Assembly (NCBI GenBank): GCA_030674155.1
Contig: CM060324.1
Span: 46,084,565 to 46,129,564 of the forward strand
Length of the DNA stretch: 45,000 bases
Reading direction: 5' to 3'
From: Stramonita haemastoma
Lineage: Eukaryota; Mollusca; Gastropoda; Neogastropoda; Muricidae
The notes below the pieces were generated by a model that was not told the origin of the DNA, did no database searches, and worked only from the letters and a program-made list of their open reading frames with translations. Position numbers and translations under genes: made by a program. Shown here one piece after another: positions 23,117 to 34,520 of this stretch (positions within the stretch are counted from its first letter, which is position 1; each line of letters begins with the position of its first letter).

Positions 23117-24063
23117 GTTAGTGGCAAATATGGGGGTAACGTGCGGCAAGAAACTGGCATAGAGCATGGCAGCAGAGAATCCTCAGAGGAGAAACCCCTT
23201 CAGACAAGTGTTTTGGGCCTTTTATCTTTCTTACACTCTAGGAGGGCCAGCCCACATCCAGTTCATGACTCTGGATGTCTCTCTGCTGCCCCATGTATTG
23301 TATTGTATGTTTTGTTGGGAAGATAACTTTCCAAGCAGTTGTCAGTGTTATTGCACAGGTCTTTTCAGTTGTCTAGGACCGAAGAGTCAATGAAGAGCTG
23401 ATTGAATAGGACCCAGCGTAATTTTAGGCAAATTTTTGAAGAGGAAAGATGTGGTTAAAATATTTCTCTGCAAATTTTGATCTGTTTGTTGTTGTTTTTC
23501 TACCAGAGAAGGTCAAACAAACATACAGACAACCATCGTCAATAAACAGTCATCGCTAACTACTTTTTTGGTGGATTCTGATTCATAGACTTTGATCTAG
23601 ATGTATAACCTTTTAATCATGTGTTCATTGACATCAGATGGGTTTTAATACAGCTGGTAAATCCATTTTCTCATTTGGACTGAAAATAAAGTTGAAAAAA
23701 AAAAAAACCAGCAGAAAAGCCGATAAAATTCTACCAAAGCAAAGCCCTTGTCTCTTGTGTCCGAGTTGTAAATAAACCAAACTGACCCTTGCCTGCCTGT
23801 GGTGTGTTGCAGGGGCGACGGGGCGAGCGTTTCTGTTTAACCGAGTGGTCAACCTCAACTTCAGCGAAGTGCAGGACCGCATGATGCTGACCGGGCGTCA
23901 CATGGTGCGCGACGTGTTGTGCAAAAAGTGCGACTCGAAACTGGGCTGGATCTACGAGTTTGCCATGGAGGAGAACCAGCGCTACAAGGAAGGGCGCGTC
24001 ATCCTCGAGAGGGCGCTCATTACAGAGAGCGAAGGCTTCGACGACCCATCTTACCTAGAATGA
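23008..24063 (+). CDS. YPEL5: Protein yippee-like 5, complete, 2 coding exons
   Basis: Coding sequence joins 23008-23116 and 23813-24063, 119 aa against 121 in human YPEL5. It begins [17 protein letters not shown] and keeps the Yippee zinc-binding pattern: C17-x2-C20, 52 residues, then C73-x2-C76. The stretch [11 protein letters not shown] and the segment GWIYEFA are family hallmarks. YPEL5 is a small conserved protein that in vertebrates associates with the CTLH/GID ubiquitin ligase and with mitotic structures; here only family membership is seen. The C-terminus DDPSYLE differs from the vertebrate tail. It lies divergent to EHD and convergent to SCCPDH. Confidence 0.97.
23117..23812 (+). other. 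YPEL5 intron
   Basis: 696-bp phase-1 GT-AG intron. I see no repeat or second gene in it beyond short A and T runs near 23697. Confidence 0.85.
23813..24063 (+). CDS. YPEL5: YPEL5 coding exon 2, with stop
   Basis: 251 bp. The acceptor GTTGCAG is followed by GGGCGACGG, and the joined codon GGG restores the family sequence [12 protein letters not shown]. It ends at TGA 24061-24063. The exon is GC-rich against AT-rich flanks. Confidence 0.95.
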
Positions 24064-24760
24064 TGGCCCCTTTTCGTTCTTCCGGGTGTCAACCGATCAC
24101 GCAAATCACCGTGCAATTTGGAGTGGAGAGGACTGAAGCCGAGCAATACTACATACATGTGTAGCCTGAACAACTTTTTGTGCTTTCATTACTTGTGTAT
24201 TAGGTGTGTTACGAAATAATCTGGTCATGTGTGTTTTGTATGAAAAAGACACCCTTTTTTTTTTGGTTTCATTATGTATACATGTATGTTTGATTTCTGA
24301 TAAATGTATGGTTTGATTTCTGACATAAACTGGGTAAGACTCTAACTGTCAGATTGCAGAGAATCTCCCTGTTGGTGTGAGGTGGGCTGAGGCAGACTGA
24401 TCTCGTGATGCTGGTTTCTGTGCCAGCTGAGCATTTGTTGCCAGTTTGCCAACAGATTTAGAGACATGTTTTAATAATCCTCTATGCACCTGAACAGAAA
24501 GGAAAACTATAGCTTTTACTCATTTTAGGACAAAGGCAAAATGCAAGCAAATAACAATATCTCCTGTTAATTAGGAGGCAGCTTGTCTCGCGCTCTCAAC
24601 ATAAGGGACAGTCATATAATCCAAGCTAGTCAATCTTCTTTTATGTACTCTGGTGCCTTCTCAGTGCACAGACTAAACCTTGTCTACATGTGTTCAAACT
24701 GGCCAACTCCAGCCACAGCCTACCCCACTTTGAGTTCTTTTTTGATTTTTGATTCGGTGT
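24064..24760 (+). other. YPEL5 3' UTR, proximal part
   Basis: Non-coding, AT-rich, without recognised repeats. No AATAAA is present before the SINE at 24770; the first clear AATAAA downstream is at 28284-28289, which would make a UTR of over 4 kb containing repeats. The true end is undecided. Confidence 0.4.
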
Positions 24761-24769
24761 TCATATTCA

Positions 24770-25112
24770 GATATATATACATATCACATTGCCACAAGTG
24801 CAGTGCCACCCATGATTTTTTTTCTTTTTCCTGCATGCAACTGTATTTGTTTCCCTATCAGAGTGGCTTTTTTCTACAGAATTTTGCCAGGGACAACCCT
24901 CTTGTTGCAGTGGGTTCTTTTACATGTGCTAAATAACGATGTATAACACACGGGATCGTCTCATCCAAAAGACTAGTGCCCAGACCACCACTCGTGGTCT
25001 AATGGATAGGGGAAAAATTTTGGGCCTAAACGGGGTTCGAACTTCTGCACACTCTGACCTGGACTTTTCGCTTTCTAGACAGGCGCGTTACCTCTAGACC
25101 ACCGATCTACTC
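24770..25112 (-). mobile_element. tRNA-headed SINE family D
   Basis: Minus-strand head GGTGGTCTAGAGGTAACGCG with box B GTTCGAACCCC; body has ACCACGAGTGGTGGTCTGG and, near 24880, ACAGAATTTTGCCAGGGACA, a block common in animal SINEs. Confidence 0.75.
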
Positions 25113-27164
25113 CTTGAGTTGAGCCTCCTGGTATTTCCATTATATGCAAAGCTTTGCCCTGATCACTGAGGTATAAAAAAGGTTTGGGTGTTGTTTTTTT
25201 TTGGGGGGGGGGGGGGTTGAAGAAAGGTACAACGGACTATGAACTTGTTCTTTTTTCTTTGTACCATTTGTTACTCCTGAAGCTTGAAGCTAGCTGACGG
25301 CATAGAGAGATAGAAATCCCAAGATGGATCTCATGTGTTTTGAAGACATGGATTAGCTAGTTCAACTGAACACTCTCCTGTGACTCAGTGCACAGAGCAG
25401 TCACCAGTCTGCAAAAGGTTGACCAGTTGTCTGTGTTGTTGGGTGGTTGGGGGAGGGCTTCTACATGTGCCTTGGACATCTTGCTGTGTGTTTGGTGTCA
25501 TTATAGCTGTTCTCTGTGTCTTCCTGATGATGACCGATTTGGTTCACCGGACTTGAGGAGAAGACACGAGCTACATGGCCTGTCCTGTTGAGATGCTGTT
25601 TGCATACAGTGAAGACTTGCAGTGAGTCCCCTCCTGATATGTGCAGAAGTGGTTTTTTTGTACATCACCTGAAAAGCTCTCCCCCAACATTCACCTTTAT
25701 TCAATATCATGCTGTTTGTGATGCCACTTATATTTCAAAATGTATGCCTTCATGATGATTTGGGGTTTCTTCTTGTTTTTTGTTTTTTCCTTTTTAAAGA
25801 GTGGGTGGGGATGATGGTGGTGGAAGCAGTCTTTGTTAGCTTTTTTTTGAGTCACTTCTGCATTTCATTTCATTTCATTTCATGGCTCTTTCTGAAAGTT
25901 CTACATCTGTGCTTTAAATTCACGAAAGAGAGAGTGTGAGAAAAGAAAGCCTGATGAGAGAGAGAGATATATATGCATGAAATGAATTTGTGTGCAACAT
26001 ACATTAACCACAATCCATTTACTTACGTGGTAACTCATGGAACTAGCTGTGAATGACAGGATGAAGCATTTTGCGATATATATGATGACTAGTGAGGCAG
26101 TATTTATTCCGGTGAACTTGACAGTAGATAGGAACATATGGCTTGAAAGGGGCTGCTAGTCCATGACACTTTGTGTGCATGTTTGTGTGTGTATGTGGGT
26201 TATCATGTCTCCATAGGAAATGACTACCTTTGCCAATTCATGAAGTTGGTCAGTCAGTTGCTGTTGAAGTTAGTGGTTTGGGTGTTGAAAGTGGTGTGGA
26301 GGCTGGGGAGCCGTGCTTGATTAGCCTTTTGATCTCACATGCATGCTTTTCATATGAAACTGAGGTGTTTAAAGTATGTAAAGAAATACCTAAACATTGC
26401 ATTTTCTTAGAATGTATGGTGTCCATTTGCTCTTTCCGATTAAAAGTATGCACATCTGTGTATAACCATTTTGTTTTTGAAGGCATTTTTATTCACGTTT
26501 TAGATTAACAACGTTAATTCTTTTTTTTCATTTTTTAAATCACATTAGAAAAGGCTATGCGTAATAATGAATATCAAAAGACATCATGTGTTGTAGACAT
26601 ACAGACATTATTAAAAGTCTGGTTTATTTCCCCCCAAGTAAATGCACACACTTTATATATGTATAAAACATTGACCATGAATTAAAAGCTGGTCCTTAAA
26701 CCCACACTACTATGCCTTAGAAAAGTCAGAAGACGCCAATTTTCCACCAAGTTACATATTCAAAGTCAGACTGCATTATTTTTATGATTTTGGACACATA
26801 GTCTGTTGCTGCAATACCAAGTCAAAAGTCTTGTGATGTGCTGCAACTAAAGAAAACACTGGCAGTTTCATGCCATTTATAGTTTTAAAACTGAAGCCAA
26901 CTTCCAGAAAGAAGTACCAGTAATTAAGTAAGAAGGTAAACGGTGTATATTTGATGGCTTTTCTTTTCATTATGGTGTCCGAAGTCAATACAAGCTTTGT
27001 TATCAAATGAACAATTTTGTGTGCATTATGGTTGAATCATCCTGCCTTTGCTTGAAGTGAAGTTACCTAAGAACAGTTAAAGTGAGTGTATGTATTTGTC
27101 TCTATCCCTTACTTAATTTTTTTTTCTGCCTCATCTTCTGTAAGTTCCCCATTCTGTTGGTCCC
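25113..27164. other. Gene-free stretch
   Basis: T10-G13 run at 25193-25216 and a (CATTT)n stretch at 25861-25880. Otherwise no repeat or coding sequence recognised; may be distal YPEL5 3' UTR. Confidence 0.4.
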
Positions 27165-27650
27165 ACGCCGCTCATTTCAATCTCCCCGCTACAGCCATAC
27201 CCAGATTTGTTATGTCTCATCCTCAGGGTTGGGAGTCCACAGGGACACAATCAATATCAGGCCACTGTGGGGCCACCAGCCAGAGGGGCCTTGCACTTCT
27301 GCTGGGTCACTTTGGTGGTGTTCAGTGGTGCCTATTCTGAGCTAACATATGCAGGACACCACCCACTAAGCCCCCTACTAACGACAGTATTAGCTCAGTC
27401 ACAGAGCCAGACTGAGTGAGTCACCCACCTGAGGTGACGACCACCACAACATCCCAACAACCGTCCCCCTCGCGGACCTCCAATCCAAAAGGCTTTGATA
27501 CAAACTCGCCACAGGCACAGTGTTTAAGGAGAAACCGAATCAGAGTCACCATGAGACCAGAGCAACTGGGCTACCAAATCGGAGGCAATTCTTATAATTG
27601 CATGATAATCTGTGGTAACGAGGATGATGTAATGATGCTGCTATGGAAGT
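27165..27650 (+). repeat. Dispersed repeat E, copy 2
   Basis: Second copy of 12190-12660; a G-repeat fragment overlaps near 27400-27440. Confidence 0.7.
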
Positions 27651-27699
27651 GCATCTGCTTTGAGACTACATGACAGGGTTGTACTCTACGCTTACTGTC

Positions 27700-27962
27700 A
27701 TAATATATCCCCGCGTCAACCAGGCCCGAGAGATACAGACACCTGTAGTGTTGGTCAGGTAATCTGAGCAACACTCAAATTCGCATCTGTGAAGTGGATG
27801 AAGCTCAACTGTGTGGTCCCAGTCTCCCCACTGAGCCCACAGCACACTCACTCTGGGTAGGAGCCGGCCGTAGTCTAAAAAATCCCTATGACTCATAGGA
27901 TTCGAACCCACAATCTTCCAGTCCCAAATCCAAGGCAATAACCACTGCACTATGGTGGCTGG
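27700..27962 (-). mobile_element. tRNA-headed SINE family I
   Basis: Minus strand begins CCACCATAGTGCAGTGGTTA (box A) with GTGGGTTCGAATCC (box B), then unrelated body. Single copy in this window. Confidence 0.7.
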
Positions 27963-28283
27963 TCCTCACTGAAAATTTTGTTCAATCTGAATTAGAGTAT
28001 TGACTGAATTTTACTTGGCAACAATACGGATAGAAAAATGAAACATTACACATTGAAACCTTGAGAACTCAATAGAAGAAAGTTGAATATATTGAAATGC
28101 AAGGAAGACAGTTGTGTGTTTGTATGTGTGTAGGGGAGGTAAAAATGAGAAGATGTGTGGTAGTGGTTTATTCCTAGAATGACTGTCAGCTACTTTGGTA
28201 AACAAATTTTGTCTGTTGAGAGAAATATTGTGTGTGTGACATGTAATTTTGATATTTTTGATGACAACAAACTTGTATGACAA

Positions 28284-28289
28284 AATAAA
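28284..28289 (+). terminator. Candidate poly(A) signal downstream of YPEL5
   Basis: AATAAA in a T/A-rich setting, just before the minisatellite at 28315. It is the first canonical hexamer I find on the plus strand after the YPEL5 stop codon. The 4.2-kb distance makes use by YPEL5 uncertain. Confidence 0.2.
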
Positions 28290-28314
28290 ATTGTATCACA
28301 TAATTTTGGTTTGA

Positions 28315-29070
28315 AGAGCTGTATGTGACACGTCTGATTGATTACTCTATCAGCTACAATCACTATACTGACTTGATTACTCTATCAGCTATAATCCACT
28401 ATACCTGCACTCTGATTATTCCATCACTAATCACTACTGTACTCTATTCTCACAGCTATAATCCACTATACTGCACTCTGATTATTCCATCATTTAATCA
28501 CTAACTTATCTGAATATTCCATCATACATCACTTACCTGTACTCTGATTATCCATCACTGTATCATATTTACCTCATCTGAATTTCCATCAGCTTAATCC
28601 ACTTACTTACTCTGATTATTCACAGCTGAAATCCTTTAACTGCATTGAATATTCATCACTGTAATCACTTACTGTACCTGAATATTCCATCACTACATCA
28701 CTACGTGTACTCTGATTATTCCATCAGCTGTAACATATTATACCTGCACTTGATATCCATCCTGTAATCACTTACTGTACTCTGATTTTCCATCACTGTA
28801 ATCCACTATACCTGCATTGAGTATTCCATCAGTACAATCCTATGCTGCACTCTGATTATCCATCAGCTGTAATCCATTATTATACCTGTACTCTGAATAT
28901 TCCTCACTTATCACATCCTGCCTCTGATATCCATCACTGTATCCATTATTATACCTGTACTCTGATATTCCATCAGCTGTAATCCATTATTATACCTGCA
29001 TTCTGATTATTCCATCAGCTGTAATCCACCATACCTGTCTTGAATATCCTCAGCTGTATCCCCCTGTACT
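28315..29070. repeat. Minisatellite with very uneven units, about 18 copies
   Basis: Unit about 39 bp: CTGATTATTCCATCAGCTGT, AATCCACTATACCTGCACT. Units differ mostly by single-base losses rather than substitutions, as in uncorrected long-read sequence. Confidence 0.9.
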
Positions 29071-29186
29071 TGGTTATGATTTCTTATGTTTTCCGATATT
29101 ATTTTCAGCTCACAAACCTTTTGTTTCTTTAAAGTTCTGGGGTTTTGGGGCCGTCGCAGTGGGTTGGAAAAATAGAGGGGGGGCGG

Positions 29187-29425
29187 GATAGCCTGGTGGT
29201 CAAACTAGAGTGATGCGTTCGTGATCTTTGACCCAGGTTCGAATCTTGTTCAGGAGGATTTTTCCTCTGTAGTTAACATCAGTGCTGACTTCACTTTCCC
29301 CAAAAGCCCTTCAGATGAGACTAAAAACAGAGATTCTTGCGTATGTGACCATTCTTTTTCCTCCCACCATTTTTTTTTAGGTAGTTGTATTCAGACTATG
29401 GGGACAGTGTCTAAATGATACACCT
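29187..29425 (+). repeat. SINE family B 5' part plus module
   Basis: Head GGGATAGCCTGGTGGTCAAA, box B GGTTCGAATCTT, body to AGATGAGACTAAAAACAGAG, then the GTGACCATT...GGGGACAGTGTCTAAATG module. Confidence 0.75.
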
Positions 29426-29439
29426 GTGTCCAATCCTAC

Positions 29440-29655
29440 TCTTCCAAAAGGAGGAACAAGTTTTTAACGTGTGCAATATGTTCTGCATGCATTCACACAC
29501 GGGGCCTTGGTTTATAGTCTCATATGAAGGACATCAACATTCAGTTGGATTTTCTCGTCAAACTGGAAAGAAAGGGCAAGGCTGGGAATTGAACCCAGGA
29601 CCTCACTATTTACTCGTTAAGGTGGTGAACGCCTTAACCATCCTGCCACCCTCTG
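29440..29655 (-). mobile_element. SINE family J
   Basis: B-like body, then AACATTCAGTTGGATTTTC and on the minus strand a separate tRNA-like head GGTGGCAGGATGGTTAAGGC with box B GGGTTCAATTCCC. Confidence 0.75.
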
Positions 29656-29784
29656 TCTTGAAAACTTTATGACAAGCAAAAAAGCGTAAAAACCTCAAAT
29701 GGATGCATAGTGTCAGCCTCAGTAACTTTGTTGGTTGTTTCACTGTTTGCTTGAGTCTGGCTAAATGTCTGCCAGGGTTTGATT

Positions 29785-30140
29785 TATTTATTGATTCATT
29801 CTTTTATACCGAGGATAATGGAATAAGCACTCTTGTGCTTTTTTTTCAACCAGTCCCCGTGTGTATGCAGTTTTGTATAAATTATCTGTTCCACACCAGG
29901 CACACAAGGCACTACGCTTTACGAAAAGTGGAACCCGGATTTAATGTGTGGGGCAAGGTGCTCTGCTGCGGTGCGTTACAACACACGGGGCCTTGGTTTA
30001 AAGTCTCATCAGGATTACTTGGGGAGGTGGTAGTCAGCACTGATGTTAACTCCAGGAGAAAAATCTCCTCGACCGGACTTGAACCCGGGTCATCAAATTG
30101 CCAGCGCAATGTTCTGACCACTAGGCTATCCATCCCCCCT
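29785..30140 (-). mobile_element. SINE family B, full length, noisy sequence
   Basis: All blocks of family B present, but with many small insertions and deletions in 29870-30030. Confidence 0.8.
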
Positions 30141-30449
30141 GTTCTGACAGGGGAGACAGTCAAGCAAGGGAAAGTGACTCAGTGCACTCTGCAGCAGTCA
30201 CTCACCCAGTTCAACTGGCGTCTAAACTCCCTGATCTGCTCACAAAAACAAGGCTTCTCTTTTCTTACAACACATCAACAAGATGATTCCCGAAAATGAA
30301 AACTTCACCCACACACACAGAGGGGAGTAAGATAAAAACAGAGAGAGGAGAAAACTGATATCACTGAAGAAAAAAAACTACTGAAGTGAAAACTTGACCT
30401 ACAGAGGCACACACACAGATACACACAAATTGATACACATATTTCAAAA

Positions 30450-32331
30450 ACATACTATGTAAGTGAATAACTTTTATTTCAAGATATATTTCTCTTGACA
30501 GTGAAAACAGTAGCAGTATTACAAGTCAAGGCAGGAACGTTTAGCATCAGTTATCACAGAAAGAGCAGAATAGATTCATCTGATGTCAGACTTGGTGTTT
30601 CTTTTCCCCGATCTACTCTGAGAAGACGTGTACAGGGGTAAGTTGCACAGTGTACTGTTACGATCATAGAAAGGGGGGAGAAAGAAAAAGTGTTTGCAAT
30701 CAACAACAAAAAAAGTGCTTAAAATAACAAGATTCTTTACAAAGAAATGTGTAGTCTTCATACCGTTTTTTTTCTAGAACACTTTTGTTCTTTGTATAAT
30801 TTGGCTTAACAGCAACACCAAAGTAACCACAAATAAAGTATGTTTCTTTAACAAGTGTGCATAATCCAACATGAATTTTATGGACCATAGTGAAATAAGA
30901 AGTTGGAAGAAAAAGAACCAACTACGTCAACAACAGAGCCAGGATTTAGATTTCAAAACACGAAGAATCACAGACCCTACAAATCAAGATAAAAGTATCC
31001 AAAATGATATTAAAAAAAATGTACAAAAAAGACAGAGAAGTATTAGAATAACAATAACAAAACATTTACAATAAAAAAAAAAGGAAGGACTATGAGAAAA
31101 AACACTGTCATTAAAAGCAAACAAGAACAACATATAAAAAAAAGCAGGGGGAAAGGAGAAACCCCCCCAAAATGACTTAGTGATAGCAAATGAACATTTG
31201 ACAAGAAGCTATATCACCACAATGAAAAATTTGTTGTCAAGGGACTTAGAGATAGCTACTGTCTTAAACAAAAGCAGAAGCTGCTGTACACACCCTATAC
31301 ACTGCTCCTTTGGTTTACATAACCCAGCAAGGAACTAACCATAAGCTGTACGTACACAGGCCTATAAACATCAGGGGTGGAATCACTACAATATTCCAGC
31401 CTTTTATTTGCAGAAGACTTCACAAGCAATAACTGTCCAAGTGTATGGTTTTGCAACTAACGGCAAGCACACATGATATATATATAAATAGCTCATAGAA
31501 CCAAATGATATAAACTATCTACTGATGATAAATGCATTGGATTTGATTTTGTTTTATTTCATAGTATGTCTCTTTTAATGATGTCACTAGATTTCATTTA
31601 TTTCTGTTTGTGAAAGAAAGAAGGGGAGGGGGGGAGGATAAAAGACTTCTCATGGTTTAATTTGGTGTAACAAACCCTTTCCAAAATACACTATACAGTT
31701 GTTTAACTGAGTTCATAATTTACAGTCTGAAAGTCACACACTAAATTTTCCTTTTTGTACACAAAATCAAGTGAAAAAAAAACAACTGAAATGTGACTGA
31801 TGTCGGCCACTCACTTCCGTAGCTTTGCTGATCGATATACATCTAAAACCTAACCAAACTTAAAACAAAACACCAATGTAGTATCGGGTACTCATATGCT
31901 GGAAAGTTTCTAGTGTCTACACATTTTCACAACAAACTTCAGTCCACTGAGAATACAAATTTTCCCCCTTGATTAAACAAACAAAAAAAAAGAAATGACC
32001 CAAACTGAAAACTGGGGCTGTGGGAACAGAAAGCGGACAAAACTGACTGCACTTGTCAGCTAACATGATGACCACATCACAGCCTAAGCAAGCAGAAAAA
32101 CAAAGCACAGTGTCCACACAAAAGCAGCCTTGTTTGCAATGGTCCCATGCAGAGATGATGAGATCCTGCAGGCAATGGCCACAGGCGCCTCTGCGTCATC
32201 AGCAAGAGAGAGGAAGGAAGGGAGGGAGGAAGGAAGGCAGCCTCGTAGCCGCCACTTTGTTTACAAGCCCTGGCCGGAGGAGGTGGGCGGGGCCTTCACT
32301 GTGGGCGCCCATACCAGCCAGCTTCCTTCTC
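30450..32331 (-). other. Probable SCCPDH 3' UTR
   Basis: About 1.9 kb without repeats of the families seen elsewhere and without credible coding frames. AATAAA on the minus strand at 30473-30478 is a candidate poly(A) signal; nearer ones lie at 31553-31558 and about 31598. The SINE-rich DNA starts again below 30140, which fits a transcribed unit ending near 30450. Confidence 0.35.
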
Positions 32332-32428
32332 CTACTCCTCCATCACCTGGAACTTCACGTTGTGCTTGTCCAGGCGCTGGATCAGGGAGGTGTCTACAAA
32401 GGCTGATGCCGGAGTGTACACACCAGCC
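32332..32428 (-). CDS. SCCPDH: SCCPDH last coding exon
   Basis: 97 bp including TAG at 32332-32334. It encodes AGVYTPASAFVDTSLIQRLDK and ends FQVMEE, matching the family C-terminus. The acceptor (TTGTTGTTCAG) and the first exon bases are part of a tandem repeat that continues to 32680. Confidence 0.94.
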
Positions 32429-34327
32429 CTGAACAACAACAACAATAATGCACACTATCAGTTTTTAACCCTGTACACACCAGCCCTGAACAACAACAAT
32501 AATAATGCACACAATCAGTTTTTAACCCTGTACACACCAGCCCTGAACAACAACAATGCACACAATGAGTTTTTAACCCTATACACACCAGCCCTGAAGA
32601 ACAACAATGCACACAATGAGTTTTTAACCCTATACACACCAGCCTTGAACAACAACAATGCACACAATGAGTTTTTCACCAGTTTAAGTTGATTCCTATA
32701 AACTCTAAAATATCCCATCATTAAAAATAATCAGAGCAGTGGCTTCAATACATCAAGTCCTTCGGATGAAACTATACACCAAGTTCCTGTGTGTTAATGC
32801 ACATAGAACATCTTGCGCACACATTAAAATCTGTTCTGATTTTCCGAAAGGTAGGTCATAGTGTGCTGGTGGGAGCGGATGACAAAATTTGCACAACTGC
32901 ATACACACAGGGATAGGATGTAAAAAAAAAAGCACAAGAGTGCTTATATCATGATCCTCAAACCCCCCCTCCCCCCAAAATAACCCCACCAAAAACAAAA
33001 AACTTTGCATATATGCCACACAGAGCAGTGCCCTTGCGAGACTAGCAGACAGATAACAGAACATGTGCTGCAGTCCTGCCTGCTACAATAAACGCTCTGA
33101 AAGAGGATCTGGCCTGACCCCTATCACCCCAGTGGCCAAGAAGCTGTATGGAGACTGGGAGGACCTCAGCGTACAGCTGCCTTCATAACAGAGATGGAGC
33201 TGTCCATCCATCTGACAAAAACAAGATAAACAGCAAACAACACCCCCACCCCCTCAAAAAAAATCCCAAAAATTCTTGGGGCGAAAAGTTGGACATACTA
33301 GATGCTACACCGATGAAAACAACAACAGAAAATGAAGCAAAGCAGTCTCTTTACTGCAAGACTCCATAACAAAACTCCACTCTCACTGTCTGTGTTCTCC
33401 ATCTGTGGTCAAAATCTATAACAGAAACCTGGGTGCAGGTCCACCTTGACCCATGTCATCATGACTGCAGTGACTGCTGACAAAAAGCCTGGCATCTTAC
33501 AGAATGACTGCATGCCTGGCTGTAATGTACTGTAATATGATGATGCTGACTTGCTGAATCCATGCTGTGATGAACTTTGAAGCTGTGTGTCATCGGTTCA
33601 TGTATTACGAGAGCTCTGATTTTATCACAAACAAAATCCTCACACTGAGGCGTTGCCGTGGTCACCACCTCAGGTGGGCAACTTACTCAGTCTGGCTCAG
33701 CAACTGAGCTAATTTATTTATTTATTATTCTTTCAGTGTTGATTCTAGGATTTCAAAAAAAGGGCCCAAGGGCCCCTAAAATGAAAAAAAAGGGGCATTT
33801 ACCCCCCCCCTTTCCCTTCATAAAAAAGGGGACAAGTATTAAGTAGGATTTGCTCATAATACCATTACTACTCTAATTTCTGCTATTTTTCAAGGACGAG
33901 AAACAAAACAAACATCACGGTATGTAGGCAGACAGGATTAAATATATACACCTTACATATTGCAGCTAGTCTGTAATGATTTTCGACACAAGAAAGAGAG
34001 AGAGAAAGGGGGGGGGGGGGAGAAAGGGGGGGTATTAAAGTTTTATTTCCAGATTGTGGTACATTCAGATGTGGAGGGATACATACTACATAGATACAGG
34101 AGGAGATGTATTATTTGTATACAAGAGAGAAGAGGGGGGGGGGAGAGAGGGGGGGGGAGGGGAGAGGGGGGGGGAGAGGGAGGGAGGAGAGAGAGAGTCA
34201 AAGTCAAATTTGTATTTCCACATTCTGAGTTGGAGAGAGAGATAGATCTAGATGAAAAAAGAGGCAAGAGCAAGGCAAAATAAGTGTTAAACACCCCCCC
34301 CCACCCACCGAACCATACGAGAGAGAG

Positions 34328-34397
<70 letters not shown>

Positions 34398-34471
34398 TGC
34401 TGGAGGGAGATCTAGATTAGATGAGAAGAGAGGTGAAATTCAATATCAAAGTCATGTTTTTTCCTCCCATA

Positions 34472-34520
<49 letters not shown>

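Noticed and set aside
28315..29070. Possible CRISPR-like array
   Set aside because: Units are contiguous with no unique spacers and the host is an animal; it is a minisatellite.
29703..30299. 198-codon plus-strand frame
   Set aside because: It runs through a reverse-oriented SINE; length is due to chance and repeat composition.
32360..32692. Plus-strand frame of TPALNNNN repeats
   Set aside because: It is the reverse of the acceptor-bearing minisatellite; the minus strand carries the real exon.
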